Shown one piece after another: positions 56,014-64,000 of a stretch of DNA of 64,000 nt; positions within the stretch are counted from its first letter, which is position 1, and the number at the start of each line of letters is the position of its first letter. Under the pieces are notes generated by a model. That model was given only the letters and a program-made list of their open reading frames with translations, searched no databases and was not told where the DNA came from. A program made the position numbers and the translations under genes. The DNA lies in contig NZ_LMIU01000012.1 of the NCBI RefSeq assembly GCF_001428845.1, positions 376,857-440,856 of the forward strand, read 5' to 3'. This DNA comes from Achromobacter sp. Root83 (GTDB lineage: Bacteria; Pseudomonadota; Gammaproteobacteria; Burkholderiales; Burkholderiaceae_B).

Positions 56014-56559
56014 ATGGCTGCGAACGAAAACCGCCTGATCTGGCTGGACATGGAAATGACCGGGCTGGACCCCGAGAAAGAACGCATCATCGAAGTCGCC
56101 GTCGTGGTGACCGAGCCTGATCTTACGGTCGTGGCCGAGGGGCCGGTCATTGTGGTGCACCAGTCCGACAGCCTGCTCGCCGCCATGGACAACTGGAACA
56201 AGTCCACCCACGGCAAGAGTGGCCTGATCGACAAGGTCAAGGCATCCACCGTGTCCGAGGCGCAGGCAGAGGATACGCTGTTGGCGTTCCTGGCGCAGCA
56301 TGTGCCTGCGGGGAAGTCGCCGATGTGCGGCAACACGATCAGCCAGGACCGCCGCTTCATGTTTGCTTACATGCCGCGCCTGGAGCAGTTCTTCCATTAC
56401 CGCAACCTGGACGTCAGCACGCTGAAGGAATTGGCGCGCCGCTGGGCGCCTGCCGTGTACAAGGGATTCGAGAAAAAGAGCCGCCACGAAGCGCTGGCCG
56501 ACATCTACGAGTCCATCGAAGAGCTCAAGTACTACCGCGAGCACTTCCTGAAGGTGTGA
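56014..56559 (+). CDS. orn: Oligoribonuclease
   Basis: 181 residues, full length. DEDDh exonuclease: '[20 protein letters not shown]' (Exo I, Asp and Glu), '[20 protein letters not shown]' (Exo II) and '[20 protein letters not shown]' (Exo III with His and Asp). It degrades two- to five-base RNAs, including pGpG from c-di-GMP turnover, and is essential in many bacteria. Confidence 0.97.
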   Translation: MAANENRLIWLDMEMTGLDPEKERIIEVAVVVTEPDLTVVAEGPVIVVHQSDSLLAAMDNWNKSTHGKSGLIDKVKASTVSEAQAEDTLLAFLAQHVPAGKSPMCGNTISQDRRFMFAYMPRLEQFFHYRNLDVSTLKELARRWAPAVYKGFEKKSRHEALADIYESIEELKYYREHFLKV

Positions 56560-56597
56560 CCTCTTCCGTCACCGATTGATCAGGTGCCTGTACGTCC

Positions 56598-57227
56598 ATG
56601 CAGTCTTATTCCGTTGCCGCCATCCGCCATGCCGAACGGCTCGCCCTGAAGGAGGGGCGGGCGCTGATGCCGCTGGCCGGCGCGGCGGCCGCCCGGTACG
56701 CCGCCGAGCGCATCCCGCCAGGCACGCGCGTGCTGGCGCTGGCTGGCCCGGGCAACAATGGCGGCGATGCCATGGAGGCAGCCGCCGGGCTGCATGCCCG
56801 GGGTTTTGAGACGTGCGTGTTGTTGCCGGCGGATCCCGCCAAGCTTCCCCCCGATGCCGCGCGCGCCCATGCGGGCTGGCTTGCCTCGGGCGGGATCGTC
56901 CGTGCGGCGCTGGCCGGGGACGAAGCGCCCGGCCTGGTCATCGACGGCCTGTTCGGCATAGGCTTGAACAGGCCGCTGGAACCCCATTGGCAGGCACTGG
57001 TCGATGCCGTGAACCGCTGGCGGGTGCCGGTGCTGGCGCTGGACGTGCCCAGCGGAATCGATGCCGATACCGGCGCCGCGCTGGGCAGGCCGGTCCGGGC
57101 CCGTTGGACACTTTCGTTCATTGCGCCCGCCAATGGCGTGGCGCTGCCAGGCCCCGGGCGCGATGCCGCGGGCGAACTGCACGTGGACACCTTGGGCGTG
57201 GCCATGCCCGGCAGCGCTGCGCTTTAG
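56598..57227 (+). CDS. nnrE: NAD(P)H-hydrate epimerase (YjeF N-terminal domain)
   Basis: 209 residues. '[20 protein letters not shown]' and '[20 protein letters not shown]' followed by '[18 protein letters not shown]' mark the YjeF_N fold. It interconverts R- and S-epimers of damaged, hydrated NAD(P)H. In many bacteria it is fused to the dehydratase NnrD; here the dehydratase domain is absent and must be separate. Converges with paaX. Confidence 0.87.
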   Translation: MQSYSVAAIRHAERLALKEGRALMPLAGAAAARYAAERIPPGTRVLALAGPGNNGGDAMEAAAGLHARGFETCVLLPADPAKLPPDAARAHAGWLASGGIVRAALAGDEAPGLVIDGLFGIGLNRPLEPHWQALVDAVNRWRVPVLALDVPSGIDADTGAALGRPVRARWTLSFIAPANGVALPGPGRDAAGELHVDTLGVAMPGSAAL

Positions 57228-57239
57228 TGTGAACGGATC

Positions 57240-58169
57240 CTAGCGCGGCCGCCCGCCGAAGCGCGATTCCACGTCCGCCGCCAACGGCGCGTAGCGCTCA
57301 TTGTCCTGGCCGGCCACGGCGTCCAGATGCGTTTCGGACGCATCGAAAATCTTCCAATAGATGCGCCCGCACAGTTCGCGCGCGGCGTGGCCGGGCCAGT
57401 CGCCGGGCAGCATGGGCCCGGGCAGTTGGGGGTCGTGCAGCACGATCCGGCGCCAGTTGTGCAGCAGCATGACCCGGGCCGTGAAAGCCTCTGCCGGGGC
57501 GGGTGCGTCTTCCAGCAGCTTTTCCAGCGGGCCGAAATTCCTGGAGAACTGCCGGTATTGTTCTGCCACGTCGTCCAGGTTCCAGCATTGCGAGGCGAGG
57601 CTGGCGATCGGCAGGCCGCCCGCGCCGGCCAGGTCGCGGGCCGACAGCACCAGCGCCCGGTCAGGAATGCCCAGCTTGTCCAGGATGTCGTGCGCGGCGC
57701 GCGCCTCGGTGTGCGGGTGCGCGAACAGGCCCGGCGCGATCATGCCAAACCCTTCCCACACCAGCTCGCGGCGCAGCTCGCCGCGTTCGGCCAGGCCGTT
57801 GCCGGTACGCGGCAGCGCCACCAGCGTCCATTCCCCGTTCCATTCCTTTGCCGCGCCTTCATAGATGCGCTGCGAGGCGTGGGAGGTATGGCGCGCGCCT
57901 TGCTCTGAAATCAGATACAGGCTGCGCCGGCCATGCCGTTCCGATTGCAGCCAGTTCTGCGCCACCAGGCGGAACACGCTGGTGCGCAGCAGGCGTTCAT
58001 TGATCCCCAGGGGGGCCAGCAACTCGATCAGGCTGCCTAGCCAGATAGCGCCGCCGTGCGGAGCCAGCGCATCGCCCAGCACGCTGACGCATAGCGATTT
58101 TGCTCGGGGCGGATCGCTTTTCAACAAGCGGGACAGAGAGCGGTCGAGGGGCGACTGAGGGTTTGCCAT
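57240..58169 (-). CDS. paaX: PaaX-family repressor of phenylacetate degradation
   Basis: 309 residues. N-terminal winged HTH ('LGINERLLRTSVFRLVAQNW'), central PaaX domain ('IAPGLFAHPHTEARA') and C-terminal domain ('MLLHNWRRIVLHDPQLPGPM'). PaaX represses the paa genes until phenylacetyl-CoA binds. It is divergent from paaA, sharing a 172-base control region with direct TGATACA repeats. Confidence 0.93.
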   Translation of the reverse strand: MANPQSPLDRSLSRLLKSDPPRAKSLCVSVLGDALAPHGGAIWLGSLIELLAPLGINERLLRTSVFRLVAQNWLQSERHGRRSLYLISEQGARHTSHASQRIYEGAAKEWNGEWTLVALPRTGNGLAERGELRRELVWEGFGMIAPGLFAHPHTEARAAHDILDKLGIPDRALVLSARDLAGAGGLPIASLASQCWNLDDVAEQYRQFSRNFGPLEKLLEDAPAPAEAFTARVMLLHNWRRIVLHDPQLPGPMLPGDWPGHAARELCGRIYWKIFDASETHLDAVAGQDNERYAPLAADVESRFGGRPR

Positions 58170-58208
58170 AAGGGGGCCGCAAGGGGGCCAGTATCGGGAT
58201 CCTCAACA

Positions 58209-58233
58209 TGATACATAAATCCAATGTGATACA
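58209..58233. promoter_or_regulatory. Candidate PaaX operator
   Basis: Two TGATACA copies (58209-58215 and 58227-58233), 18 bases apart start to start, lie just upstream of the paaA -35 box in the paaX-paaA divergent region, a fitting place for PaaX. Confidence 0.45.
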
Positions 58234-58242
58234 GATTTGAGT

Positions 58243-58271
58243 TTGACAATGATTTTTTTGTATTAAATAAT
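58243..58271 (+). promoter_or_regulatory. Putative paaA promoter
   Basis: TTGACA (58243-58248) and AATAAT (58266-58271) are 17 bases apart, giving a leader of about 65 bases before paaA. The region is AT-rich. Confidence 0.7.
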
Positions 58272-58341
58272 CCTCCTATGACATGACGGCACTGCGCAGC
58301 GTTTGCCTTGCGTTTTCGCAAACCGTCTCAAGGAGACAGAC

Positions 58342-59331
58342 ATGTACGCTCAACTCGTCGAAACCGGCGTCAAGCAGGTCAAGACCGCGGACCAGCTTGA
58401 GGGCCCGGAACAGACGTTCCAGCGACGCATCGACGATGGCGTCCGCATCGAGGCCAAGGACTGGATGCCGGAGGCTTACCGCAAGACGCTGGTGCGCCAG
58501 ATCTCGCAGCACGCGCACTCCGAAATCGTGGGCATGCTGCCAGAGGGCAACTGGATCACCCGCGCGCCGTCGCTCAAGCGCAAGGCCATCCTGCTGGCCA
58601 AGGTCCAGGACGAAGCGGGCCACGGGCTCTATCTGTACAGCGCCGCCGAAACGCTCGGCGTGTCGCGCGACGACCTGATCGACGACCTGCATGCCGGCCG
58701 CGCCAAGTACTCCAGCATCTTCAATTACCCCACGCTCAGTTGGGCCGACATCGGCATGATCGGCTGGCTGGTCGACGGATCCGCGATCATCAACCAGATC
58801 CCGCTGTGCCGCTGCTCCTATGGCCCCTATGCGCGGGCGATGGTCCGCGTCTGTAAGGAAGAATCCTTCCACCAGCGCCAGGGTTACGACCTGCTCATGC
58901 AGATGTGCCTGCACGGCACCGCTGAACAGAAGGCCATGGTGCAGGACTCGCTCAACCGGTGGTGGTGGCCGGCCCTGATGATGTTCGGCCCCTCGGACGC
59001 CGATTCCCCCAACAGCGCCCAGTCCATGGCCTGGAAGATCAAGCTCTTCTCCAACGACGAGCTGCGCCAGAAGATGGTGGACCAGACCGTGCCCCAGGCC
59101 GAATACCTGGGCCTGACCGTCCCGGATCCCGATTTGAGGTGGAACGCCGAGCGCGGCCATTACGACTTCGGCGAGATCGACTGGAGCGAGTTCTACGCGG
59201 TGCTCAAGGGCCATGGCCCTTGCAACCGGGAGCGCCTGGCCGCGCGCGTCAAGGCGCACGAAGACGGCGCCTGGGTCCGTGATGCGCTGGTCGCCTACGC
59301 CGACAAGCAGGCCGAACGCAAGGTGGCTTGA
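58342..59331 (+). CDS. paaA: 1,2-phenylacetyl-CoA epoxidase subunit A (catalytic)
   Basis: 329 residues from ATG 58342 with AAGGAG upstream. Ferritin-like di-iron protein; ligand motifs E-x-x-H are seen in '[20 protein letters not shown]' and '[20 protein letters not shown]'. With PaaC it epoxidises the ring of phenylacetyl-CoA using oxygen. First gene of the paa operon. Confidence 0.96.
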   Translation: MYAQLVETGVKQVKTADQLEGPEQTFQRRIDDGVRIEAKDWMPEAYRKTLVRQISQHAHSEIVGMLPEGNWITRAPSLKRKAILLAKVQDEAGHGLYLYSAAETLGVSRDDLIDDLHAGRAKYSSIFNYPTLSWADIGMIGWLVDGSAIINQIPLCRCSYGPYARAMVRVCKEESFHQRQGYDLLMQMCLHGTAEQKAMVQDSLNRWWWPALMMFGPSDADSPNSAQSMAWKIKLFSNDELRQKMVDQTVPQAEYLGLTVPDPDLRWNAERGHYDFGEIDWSEFYAVLKGHGPCNRERLAARVKAHEDGAWVRDALVAYADKQAERKVA

Positions 59332-59531
59332 AGGGAAGGGTCCACCCCGAAGCGCTGCGCGCTTCCCCCTGGGCGGGCCCCCCTCAAGGGGCGCCGCAGC
59401 GGAGCCGGATCCGCGCGGCTGCGCTGGCCGCACCCGCGTTCGGGATGGACGATTTTTCAGGCACATCCTTTTTCTTTATTCATTGCAAACCGGGTAGCGC
59501 TGAGCGTGCCCGGCATTAGAGGAAATCCATC
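59332..59531 (+). repeat. Intergenic GC-rich repeat-like element between paaA and paaB
   Basis: In an otherwise tight operon these 200 bases hold a hyphenated GC-rich palindrome (about 59345-59440, arms like GCGGGCCCCCCTC / AAGGGGCGCCGC and GCGCGGCTGCGCTGGCCGC) of the style of dispersed intergenic repeats of Bordetella/Achromobacter (recalled, not searched). It is followed by an AT-rich stretch with no clear promoter. Confidence 0.5.
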
Positions 59532-59816
59532 ATGAGCAAAGACTGGCCTCTGTGGGAAGTATTCATCCGCAGCCAGCATGGCCTGGCGCACAAGCACGTT
59601 GGCAGCCTGCACGCGTCCGACGCCGAAATGGCGATCAATCACGCCCGCGACGTCTATACCCGCCGCAACGAGGGCCTGAGCATCTGGGTGGTGCGCGCGT
59701 CCGATATCTCGGCCAGCAGCCCGGGCGACAAGGATCCCCTGTTCGAACCCGCCAACAGCAAGGTTTACCGGCATCCGACGTTTTTCCCGATGCCCGAAGA
59801 AATCAAGCACATGTAA
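59532..59816 (+). CDS. paaB: 1,2-phenylacetyl-CoA epoxidase subunit B
   Basis: 94 residues, usual length. 'WPLWEVFIRSQHGLAHKHVG' then 'ARDVYTRRNEGLSIWVVRAS' are PaaB signatures. Small structural subunit joining PaaAC heterodimers. Confidence 0.95.
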   Translation: MSKDWPLWEVFIRSQHGLAHKHVGSLHASDAEMAINHARDVYTRRNEGLSIWVVRASDISASSPGDKDPLFEPANSKVYRHPTFFPMPEEIKHM

Positions 59817-59831
59817 GGCGCCGGGGGAGAC

Positions 59832-60596
59832 ATGGACAAGACATTCTTTGAGTACCTGCTGCGCCTGGGCGATTCGTCGCTCATCCTGTCGCAGCGGCTG
59901 GGCGCCTGGACCGGCCACGGACCCATCCTGGAAGAAGACCTGGCGCTGACCAATACCGCGCTGGACCTGCTGGGCCAGGCCCGCATGTGGCTGACCCTGG
60001 CCGGAGAGGTCGAGGGCGTCGGCCGCGACGAAGATGCGCTGGCCTATCTGCGCGACACGCACCAGTTCCACAACGTGCTGCTGGTGGAACGCGACAACGG
60101 CAACTACGCCGACACGATGGCGCGGCAATTTCTGTTCGACGTCTGGCACTACTTTCTGCTGCAGCGCCTGGAAAAGTCGTCGGACGAGCGCGTCGCCGCG
60201 ATCGCCGCGAAGGCGATCAAGGAAGTGACCTATCACGTGCGCCGTTCGTCGGACATGGTGGTTCGCCTGGGCGACGGCACCGCCGAAAGCCATGCCAAGA
60301 TGCAGGCCGCCATCGACGACGCCTGGCGCTTCACCGGCGAACTGTTCGCCGACGACGCCATCGATCTGGAACTGGCATCCCGCGGCATTGGCTGTGAACT
60401 GTCGGCGCTGCGGCAGCCCTGGCTGGCGCATGTGCGGGAAGTGCTGGAAGAGGCCACGCTGAACGTGCCCGACGAGGCCGCCGCGAACCACCTGGCGTAC
60501 CAGGGCGGCCGCCAGGGCAGGCACACCGAGGCGCTGGGCTACGTGCTGGCCGAAATGCAGCATCTGCCGCGCGCCTATCCGGGAGCGACATGGTGA
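59832..60596 (+). CDS. paaC: 1,2-phenylacetyl-CoA epoxidase subunit C
   Basis: 254 residues. Ferritin-like fold as PaaA but with degenerate iron ligands; 'LGDSSLILSQRLGAWTGHGP' and 'ALDLLGQARMWLTLAGEVEG' are PaaC signatures. Structural partner of PaaA. Overlaps paaD by seven bases. Confidence 0.95.
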   Translation: MDKTFFEYLLRLGDSSLILSQRLGAWTGHGPILEEDLALTNTALDLLGQARMWLTLAGEVEGVGRDEDALAYLRDTHQFHNVLLVERDNGNYADTMARQFLFDVWHYFLLQRLEKSSDERVAAIAAKAIKEVTYHVRRSSDMVVRLGDGTAESHAKMQAAIDDAWRFTGELFADDAIDLELASRGIGCELSALRQPWLAHVREVLEEATLNVPDEAAANHLAYQGGRQGRHTEALGYVLAEMQHLPRAYPGATW

Positions 60597-61099
60597 ACGC
60601 GCTGGCGCCCGTTTCCGACGACCAGGTCTACGCCTGGCTGCAAGAGGTTCCCGATCCGGAGATCCCCGTGCTGTCCGTGGTGGATCTGGGCGTGGTGCGG
60701 GATGTGTCGTGGGACGGCGACGCCTGCGTGGTTGTCATCACGCCTACCTATTCCGGCTGCCCGGCCATGCGCGAGATCACGCAGGACATCCGGCAGACGC
60801 TGGAGCGTCACGGCGTGGGCGAGGTCCGGGTCGAAACCCGGCTGGCCCCCGCCTGGACGACCGACTGGATGAGCGAGAAGGGGCGCGAGGCGCTCAGGGG
60901 CTACGGCATTGCCGCGCCCGCCGAACGCGCCATCGACATATCGGGCATCAGCCGCCGCGCGGCCGCCCCAGCCATCGCGTGCCCGCGCTGCGGCTCGCGC
61001 GACACGCGGCTGGTCAGCGGCTTCGGGTCCACGTCGTGCAAGGCCCTGTACCGCTGCGTGGCTTGCCGCGAACCCTTCGATTATTTCAAGACTCACTGA
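60590..61099 (+). CDS. paaD: PaaD, Fe-S assembly protein for the epoxidase
   Basis: 169 residues. An N-terminal MIP18/SufT-like domain ('EVPDPEIPVLSVVDLGVVRD', 'TPTYSGCPAMREITQDIRQT') and a C-terminal zinc ribbon ('CPRCGSRDTRLVSGFGSTSC', then 'YRCVACREPF'). Thought to help mature the PaaE cluster or the di-iron site. Starts inside the end of paaC. Confidence 0.93.
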   Translation: MVNALAPVSDDQVYAWLQEVPDPEIPVLSVVDLGVVRDVSWDGDACVVVITPTYSGCPAMREITQDIRQTLERHGVGEVRVETRLAPAWTTDWMSEKGREALRGYGIAAPAERAIDISGISRRAAAPAIACPRCGSRDTRLVSGFGSTSCKALYRCVACREPFDYFKTH

Positions 61100-61113
61100 G
61101 AGCGGGTGCCAAG

Positions 61114-62202
61114 ATGAGCCAGAACCAATTCCATTCCTTGAAGGTCGCCTCGGTGGCGCGCAATACGCGCGACGCGGTGGTCGTCACCTTCGACCTGCCC
61201 GATACGCTCGCGGACGCGTTTTCCTTTCTGCCCGGCCAGTACCTGACGCTGCGCACGCAGCTCAATGGCGAAGAGCTGCGCCGTTCGTATTCCATCTGTT
61301 CCGCCCCGCACGACAAGCTGCTGCGCGTGGCGATCAAGAAGGTGGACGAAGGGACATTCTCAAGCTGGGCCAACCACGAACTGCAGCCCGGCCAGACGCT
61401 GGAAGTGATGGCGCCTGCCGGCAATTTCACGGTCGATTTCGCGCCCGAGAACCAGCGCCACTATGTGGCGTTCGCCGTGGGCAGCGGCATCACCCCGGTG
61501 TTTTCGCTGGTCAAGACCGCGCTGTCGACCGAGCCGCGCAGCAAGTTCACGCTGTTCTTCGGCAACCGCGCGTCGTCCGCGGTGCTCTTTCGGGAAGAAA
61601 TCGAAGACCTGAAGAACCAGTACATGGACCGCTTTTCGCTGGTTTATGTCATGAGCCGCGAAACCCAGGACATCGAACTCTTCAACGGCCGCCTGGACGG
61701 CGACAAGGTCGACCAGCTCATGTCGGCCTGGATGAGCCCCGATGATATCGATTACGCTTTTGTCTGTGGCCCGCAGACCATGACGGAAAGCGTGGTCGAG
61801 CGGTTGCAGGCCCGCGGCATTCCGAAGTCGAACATCAAGTTCGAACTCTTCGGCGCGCCGAAGGGGCCGCGCGCGCTGCGCACCGGCCAGGACGCCCGCC
61901 AGGCGCCCGGCAAGGGCCAGTGCGAGGTCACCGTGGTGCAAGACGGGCACAGCCGCAAGTTCGTCATTGAAAAGAACAAAGACAGCGTGCTGGACTCGGC
62001 GCTGGCGCAGGGAATCGAACTGCCGTATTCGTGCAAGGGCGGGGTGTGTTCCACCTGCCGCTGCAAAGTGATCGAAGGTGAAGTGGACATGGACGCCAAC
62101 TTCGCCCTGGAAGACTACGAAGTGGCGCGCGGCTTCATCCTGAGCTGCCAGAGCTTTCCGGTCAGCGACCGCCTGGTCATCGACTTCGACCAGGAAACCT
62201 GA
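61114..62202 (+). CDS. paaE: 1,2-phenylacetyl-CoA epoxidase reductase subunit E
   Basis: 362 residues from ATG 61114. FNR-like FAD/NADPH reductase ('RRSYSICSAPHDKLLRVAIK', 'FAVGSGITPVFSLVKTAL') with a C-terminal plant-type [2Fe-2S] domain: 'LPYSCKGGVCSTCRCKVIEG' and a last Cys in 'ILSCQSFPVS'. Carries electrons from NADPH to PaaA. Confidence 0.96.
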   Translation: MSQNQFHSLKVASVARNTRDAVVVTFDLPDTLADAFSFLPGQYLTLRTQLNGEELRRSYSICSAPHDKLLRVAIKKVDEGTFSSWANHELQPGQTLEVMAPAGNFTVDFAPENQRHYVAFAVGSGITPVFSLVKTALSTEPRSKFTLFFGNRASSAVLFREEIEDLKNQYMDRFSLVYVMSRETQDIELFNGRLDGDKVDQLMSAWMSPDDIDYAFVCGPQTMTESVVERLQARGIPKSNIKFELFGAPKGPRALRTGQDARQAPGKGQCEVTVVQDGHSRKFVIEKNKDSVLDSALAQGIELPYSCKGGVCSTCRCKVIEGEVDMDANFALEDYEVARGFILSCQSFPVSDRLVIDFDQET

Positions 62203-62249
62203 CCCGGCGCGCGCCAGGCAGAAATTCATATCCATTTGGAGAGACAAGC

Positions 62250-63914
62250 GTGTCCCAGAAATTCTTTGATCGCCACCAGCCCCTGCTGGAACAATCCCTG
62301 GCCGCCGCCGCGCTGCGTGGCTACTGGAGCCCGTTCGCGGAGTCGCCCAGCCCGCGCAACTATGGCGAAACCGCCAACGACGACGGCCGCGCCGCCTTCG
62401 AAGCCTTGAAGGGCAAGCCCTTTCCGCTGAACCTGCACGATGCCGACGGCACGGTGGGCGGTGAAAAGTCGCCCTACGGTTTCGACCTGGGTATCACGTA
62501 TCCGCGCGTCCCCGCCGACAAGCTGATCGCCGCGTCCAAACGCGCGCTGGAAGACTGGCGCCGGGCCGGCCCGCAGGCTTGGGTGGGCGTTTCGCTGGAA
62601 ATCCTGGCGCGCCTGAACAAGCTCAGTTTCGACATCGCCTACGCCGTCCAGCACACGACGGGACAGGGCTTCATGATGGCCTTCCAGGCCGGCGGCCCGC
62701 ACGCCCAGGACCGCGGCTTTGAAGCCGTGACCTACGCCTGGCAGGAAATGTCGCGCGTGCCCGGCGTCGCCATCTGGGAAAAGCCGCAGGGCAAGAACGA
62801 TCCGATCCGCATGGAGAAGCAGTTCACCGTGGTGCCGCGAGGCGTGGCGCTGGTGATTGGCTGCTCGACGTTCCCCACCTGGAACGGCTATCCCGGGCTG
62901 TTCGCCAGCCTGGCGACCGGCAACACCGTGATCGTCAAGCCGCACCCCGGCGCCATCCTGCCGCTGGCGATCACCGTCAAGGTGGCGCGCGAAGTGCTGC
63001 AGGAAGCAGGGTTTGACCCCGATGTGGTGCAATTGGCCGCGCATGCCGCCGGCGACGACACCGCGCAGAAGCTGGCGCTTGATCCGGCCGTCAAGATCGT
63101 CGACTTCACGGGCAGCACCGCCAACGGCGACTGGCTCGAGAACAACGCCCGCCAGGCGCTGGTCTACACCGAGAAGGCCGGCGTGAACCAGGTGATCATC
63201 GATTCCACCGACGATCTGAAGGGCGTGACGCGCAACCTCGCGTTCTCGCTGGCCCTGTATTCGGGCCAGATGTGCACGGCGCCGCAGAACATCTACGTGC
63301 CGCGCGATGGCATCAATACGCCGGAAGGCCGCGTCAGTTTCGACGACGTCGCCGCCGCGCTGGGCGTGGCGCTGGAGAAAGTGGGCGCGGACGCCGCGCG
63401 CGCCGTCGAGCTGACCGGCGCGATCCAGAACGAGGGCATCGTCGAGCGCATCGAAAAGGCGCGGGCCCTGGGCCTGCCCGTGGTGGCTGACAGCAAGACG
63501 CTGGCCCATCCCCAGTTCGAGAACGCCTGCGTCCGCACGCCGTTACTGCTGCGCGCCGAAGCCGGCAACGCCGCTCTCGGCCAGGAATGGTTCGGCCCCA
63601 TCGCCTTCGTCGTGGCCACCGATTCCACCGCCCACAGCATCCAGCTTGCCCGCGACAGCGTCATCCAGCATGGCGCCCTGTCTTTGTCCGCCTATACGAC
63701 GGACGACCGGGTGGCCGAGCAGGTGCAGGATGCGGCGGAAGTGTCCGGTGTGTCGCTCTCGCTGAACCTGACCGGCGCGGTGTTCGTCAACCAGACCGCC
63801 GCCTTCAGCGATTTCCACGGCACCGGCGCCAACCCGGCGGCCAATGCGGCGCTGTCCGACGCGGCGTTCGTATCTAATCGCTTCCGCGTGGTGCAAACCC
63901 GCCGTCACGTCTGA
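62250..63914 (+). CDS. paaN: Phenylacetate degradation aldehyde-dehydrogenase-like protein PaaN
   Basis: 554 residues from GTG 62250 (TTGGAGAGA upstream). Aldehyde-dehydrogenase fold with 'GVALVIGCSTFPTWNGYPGL', 'IVDFTGSTANGDWLENNARQ' and catalytic Cys in 'LALYSGQMCTAPQNIYVP'. Length and sequence fit the PaaN type, which replaces PaaZ in many betaproteobacteria; no C-terminal MaoC hydratase domain is fused. It handles the ring-opened aldehyde of oxepin-CoA, by inference. Confidence 0.9.
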   Translation: MSQKFFDRHQPLLEQSLAAAALRGYWSPFAESPSPRNYGETANDDGRAAFEALKGKPFPLNLHDADGTVGGEKSPYGFDLGITYPRVPADKLIAASKRALEDWRRAGPQAWVGVSLEILARLNKLSFDIAYAVQHTTGQGFMMAFQAGGPHAQDRGFEAVTYAWQEMSRVPGVAIWEKPQGKNDPIRMEKQFTVVPRGVALVIGCSTFPTWNGYPGLFASLATGNTVIVKPHPGAILPLAITVKVAREVLQEAGFDPDVVQLAAHAAGDDTAQKLALDPAVKIVDFTGSTANGDWLENNARQALVYTEKAGVNQVIIDSTDDLKGVTRNLAFSLALYSGQMCTAPQNIYVPRDGINTPEGRVSFDDVAAALGVALEKVGADAARAVELTGAIQNEGIVERIEKARALGLPVVADSKTLAHPQFENACVRTPLLLRAEAGNAALGQEWFGPIAFVVATDSTAHSIQLARDSVIQHGALSLSAYTTDDRVAEQVQDAAEVSGVSLSLNLTGAVFVNQTAAFSDFHGTGANPAANAALSDAAFVSNRFRVVQTRRHV

Positions 63915-63930
63915 GCAGGGTCGATCGCAC

Positions 63931-64000
63931 ATGAGCTACCAGGATATTCAATTCGACCTGTCCGGCGGCATCGCCCGCCTGACGCTCAACCGCCCGGACA
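63931..64000 (+). CDS. paaG: Enoyl-CoA hydratase/isomerase (PaaG), N-terminus only
   Basis: 23 codons before the window ends: 'MSYQDIQFDLSGGIARLTLN' then 'RPD'. This is the crotonase-family N-terminus, and its place after paaN makes the ring-1,2-epoxyphenylacetyl-CoA isomerase PaaG the likely product. Confidence 0.8.
   Translation, partial: MSYQDIQFDLSGGIARLTLNRPD

Overview
The window looks like a chromosome segment of a GC-rich betaproteobacterium of the Alcaligenaceae (Bordetella/Achromobacter type). The evidence is a tmRNA whose tag reads ANDERFALAA, the block gyrA-serC-pheA-hisC-tyrA-aroA-cmk-rpsA-ihfB-lapAB-hldA-hldD, an electron-transfer flavoprotein pair, and a paa operon with PaaN-type ring-cleavage enzyme. 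No species is claimed.

Bases 1 to about 8500 are accessory DNA ending at the 3' end of ssrA, a classic integration site. It is a patchwork: a ParB-like phage gene cut by the window edge, two small membrane-protein genes, a chain of tiny overlapping genes beside a 93-nt hairpin, an AT-richer three-gene operon of unknown function (3110-4582, the best candidate for an undescribed system), decayed phage replication and lysis genes joined to a fragment of an autotransporter passenger, an SRAP peptidase, and a toxin/antitoxin pair overlapping a third gene.

From ssrA (8537-8926, minus) rightwards the DNA is core chromosome. An MFS exporter, gph-ubiG and an OmpA-family porin run leftwards. From 13089 the large rightward block makes gyrase A, serine and aromatic amino acids (serC, pheA, hisC, tyrA, aroA), then cmk, rpsA, ihfB, and the LPS genes lapA, lapB, hldA and hldD. 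After this come a ComEA-like DNA-binding protein, cysM, a divergent mltB / histone-deacetylase-like pair and etfBA.

From 33789 to 39144 lies an aspartate-alanine conversion cassette: an aspartate 4-decarboxylase with a histone-H1-like tail between two AspT-type antiporters. An acyl-CoA dehydrogenase and a 1-Cys peroxiredoxin follow, then a sulfate uptake and activation operon (sbp-cysT-cysW-cysA-cysH-cysD-cysN) with an APS-type reductase.

The last part holds a radical SAM protein, a small membrane protein, an EamA transporter, rplS with an unusual repeat-bearing leader, a CoA-type Nudix hydrolase, rsgA-htpX-like peptidase genes (minus), orn, nnrE, the regulator paaX and the divergent phenylacetate operon paaABCDE-paaN-paaG (paaG cut by the window end).
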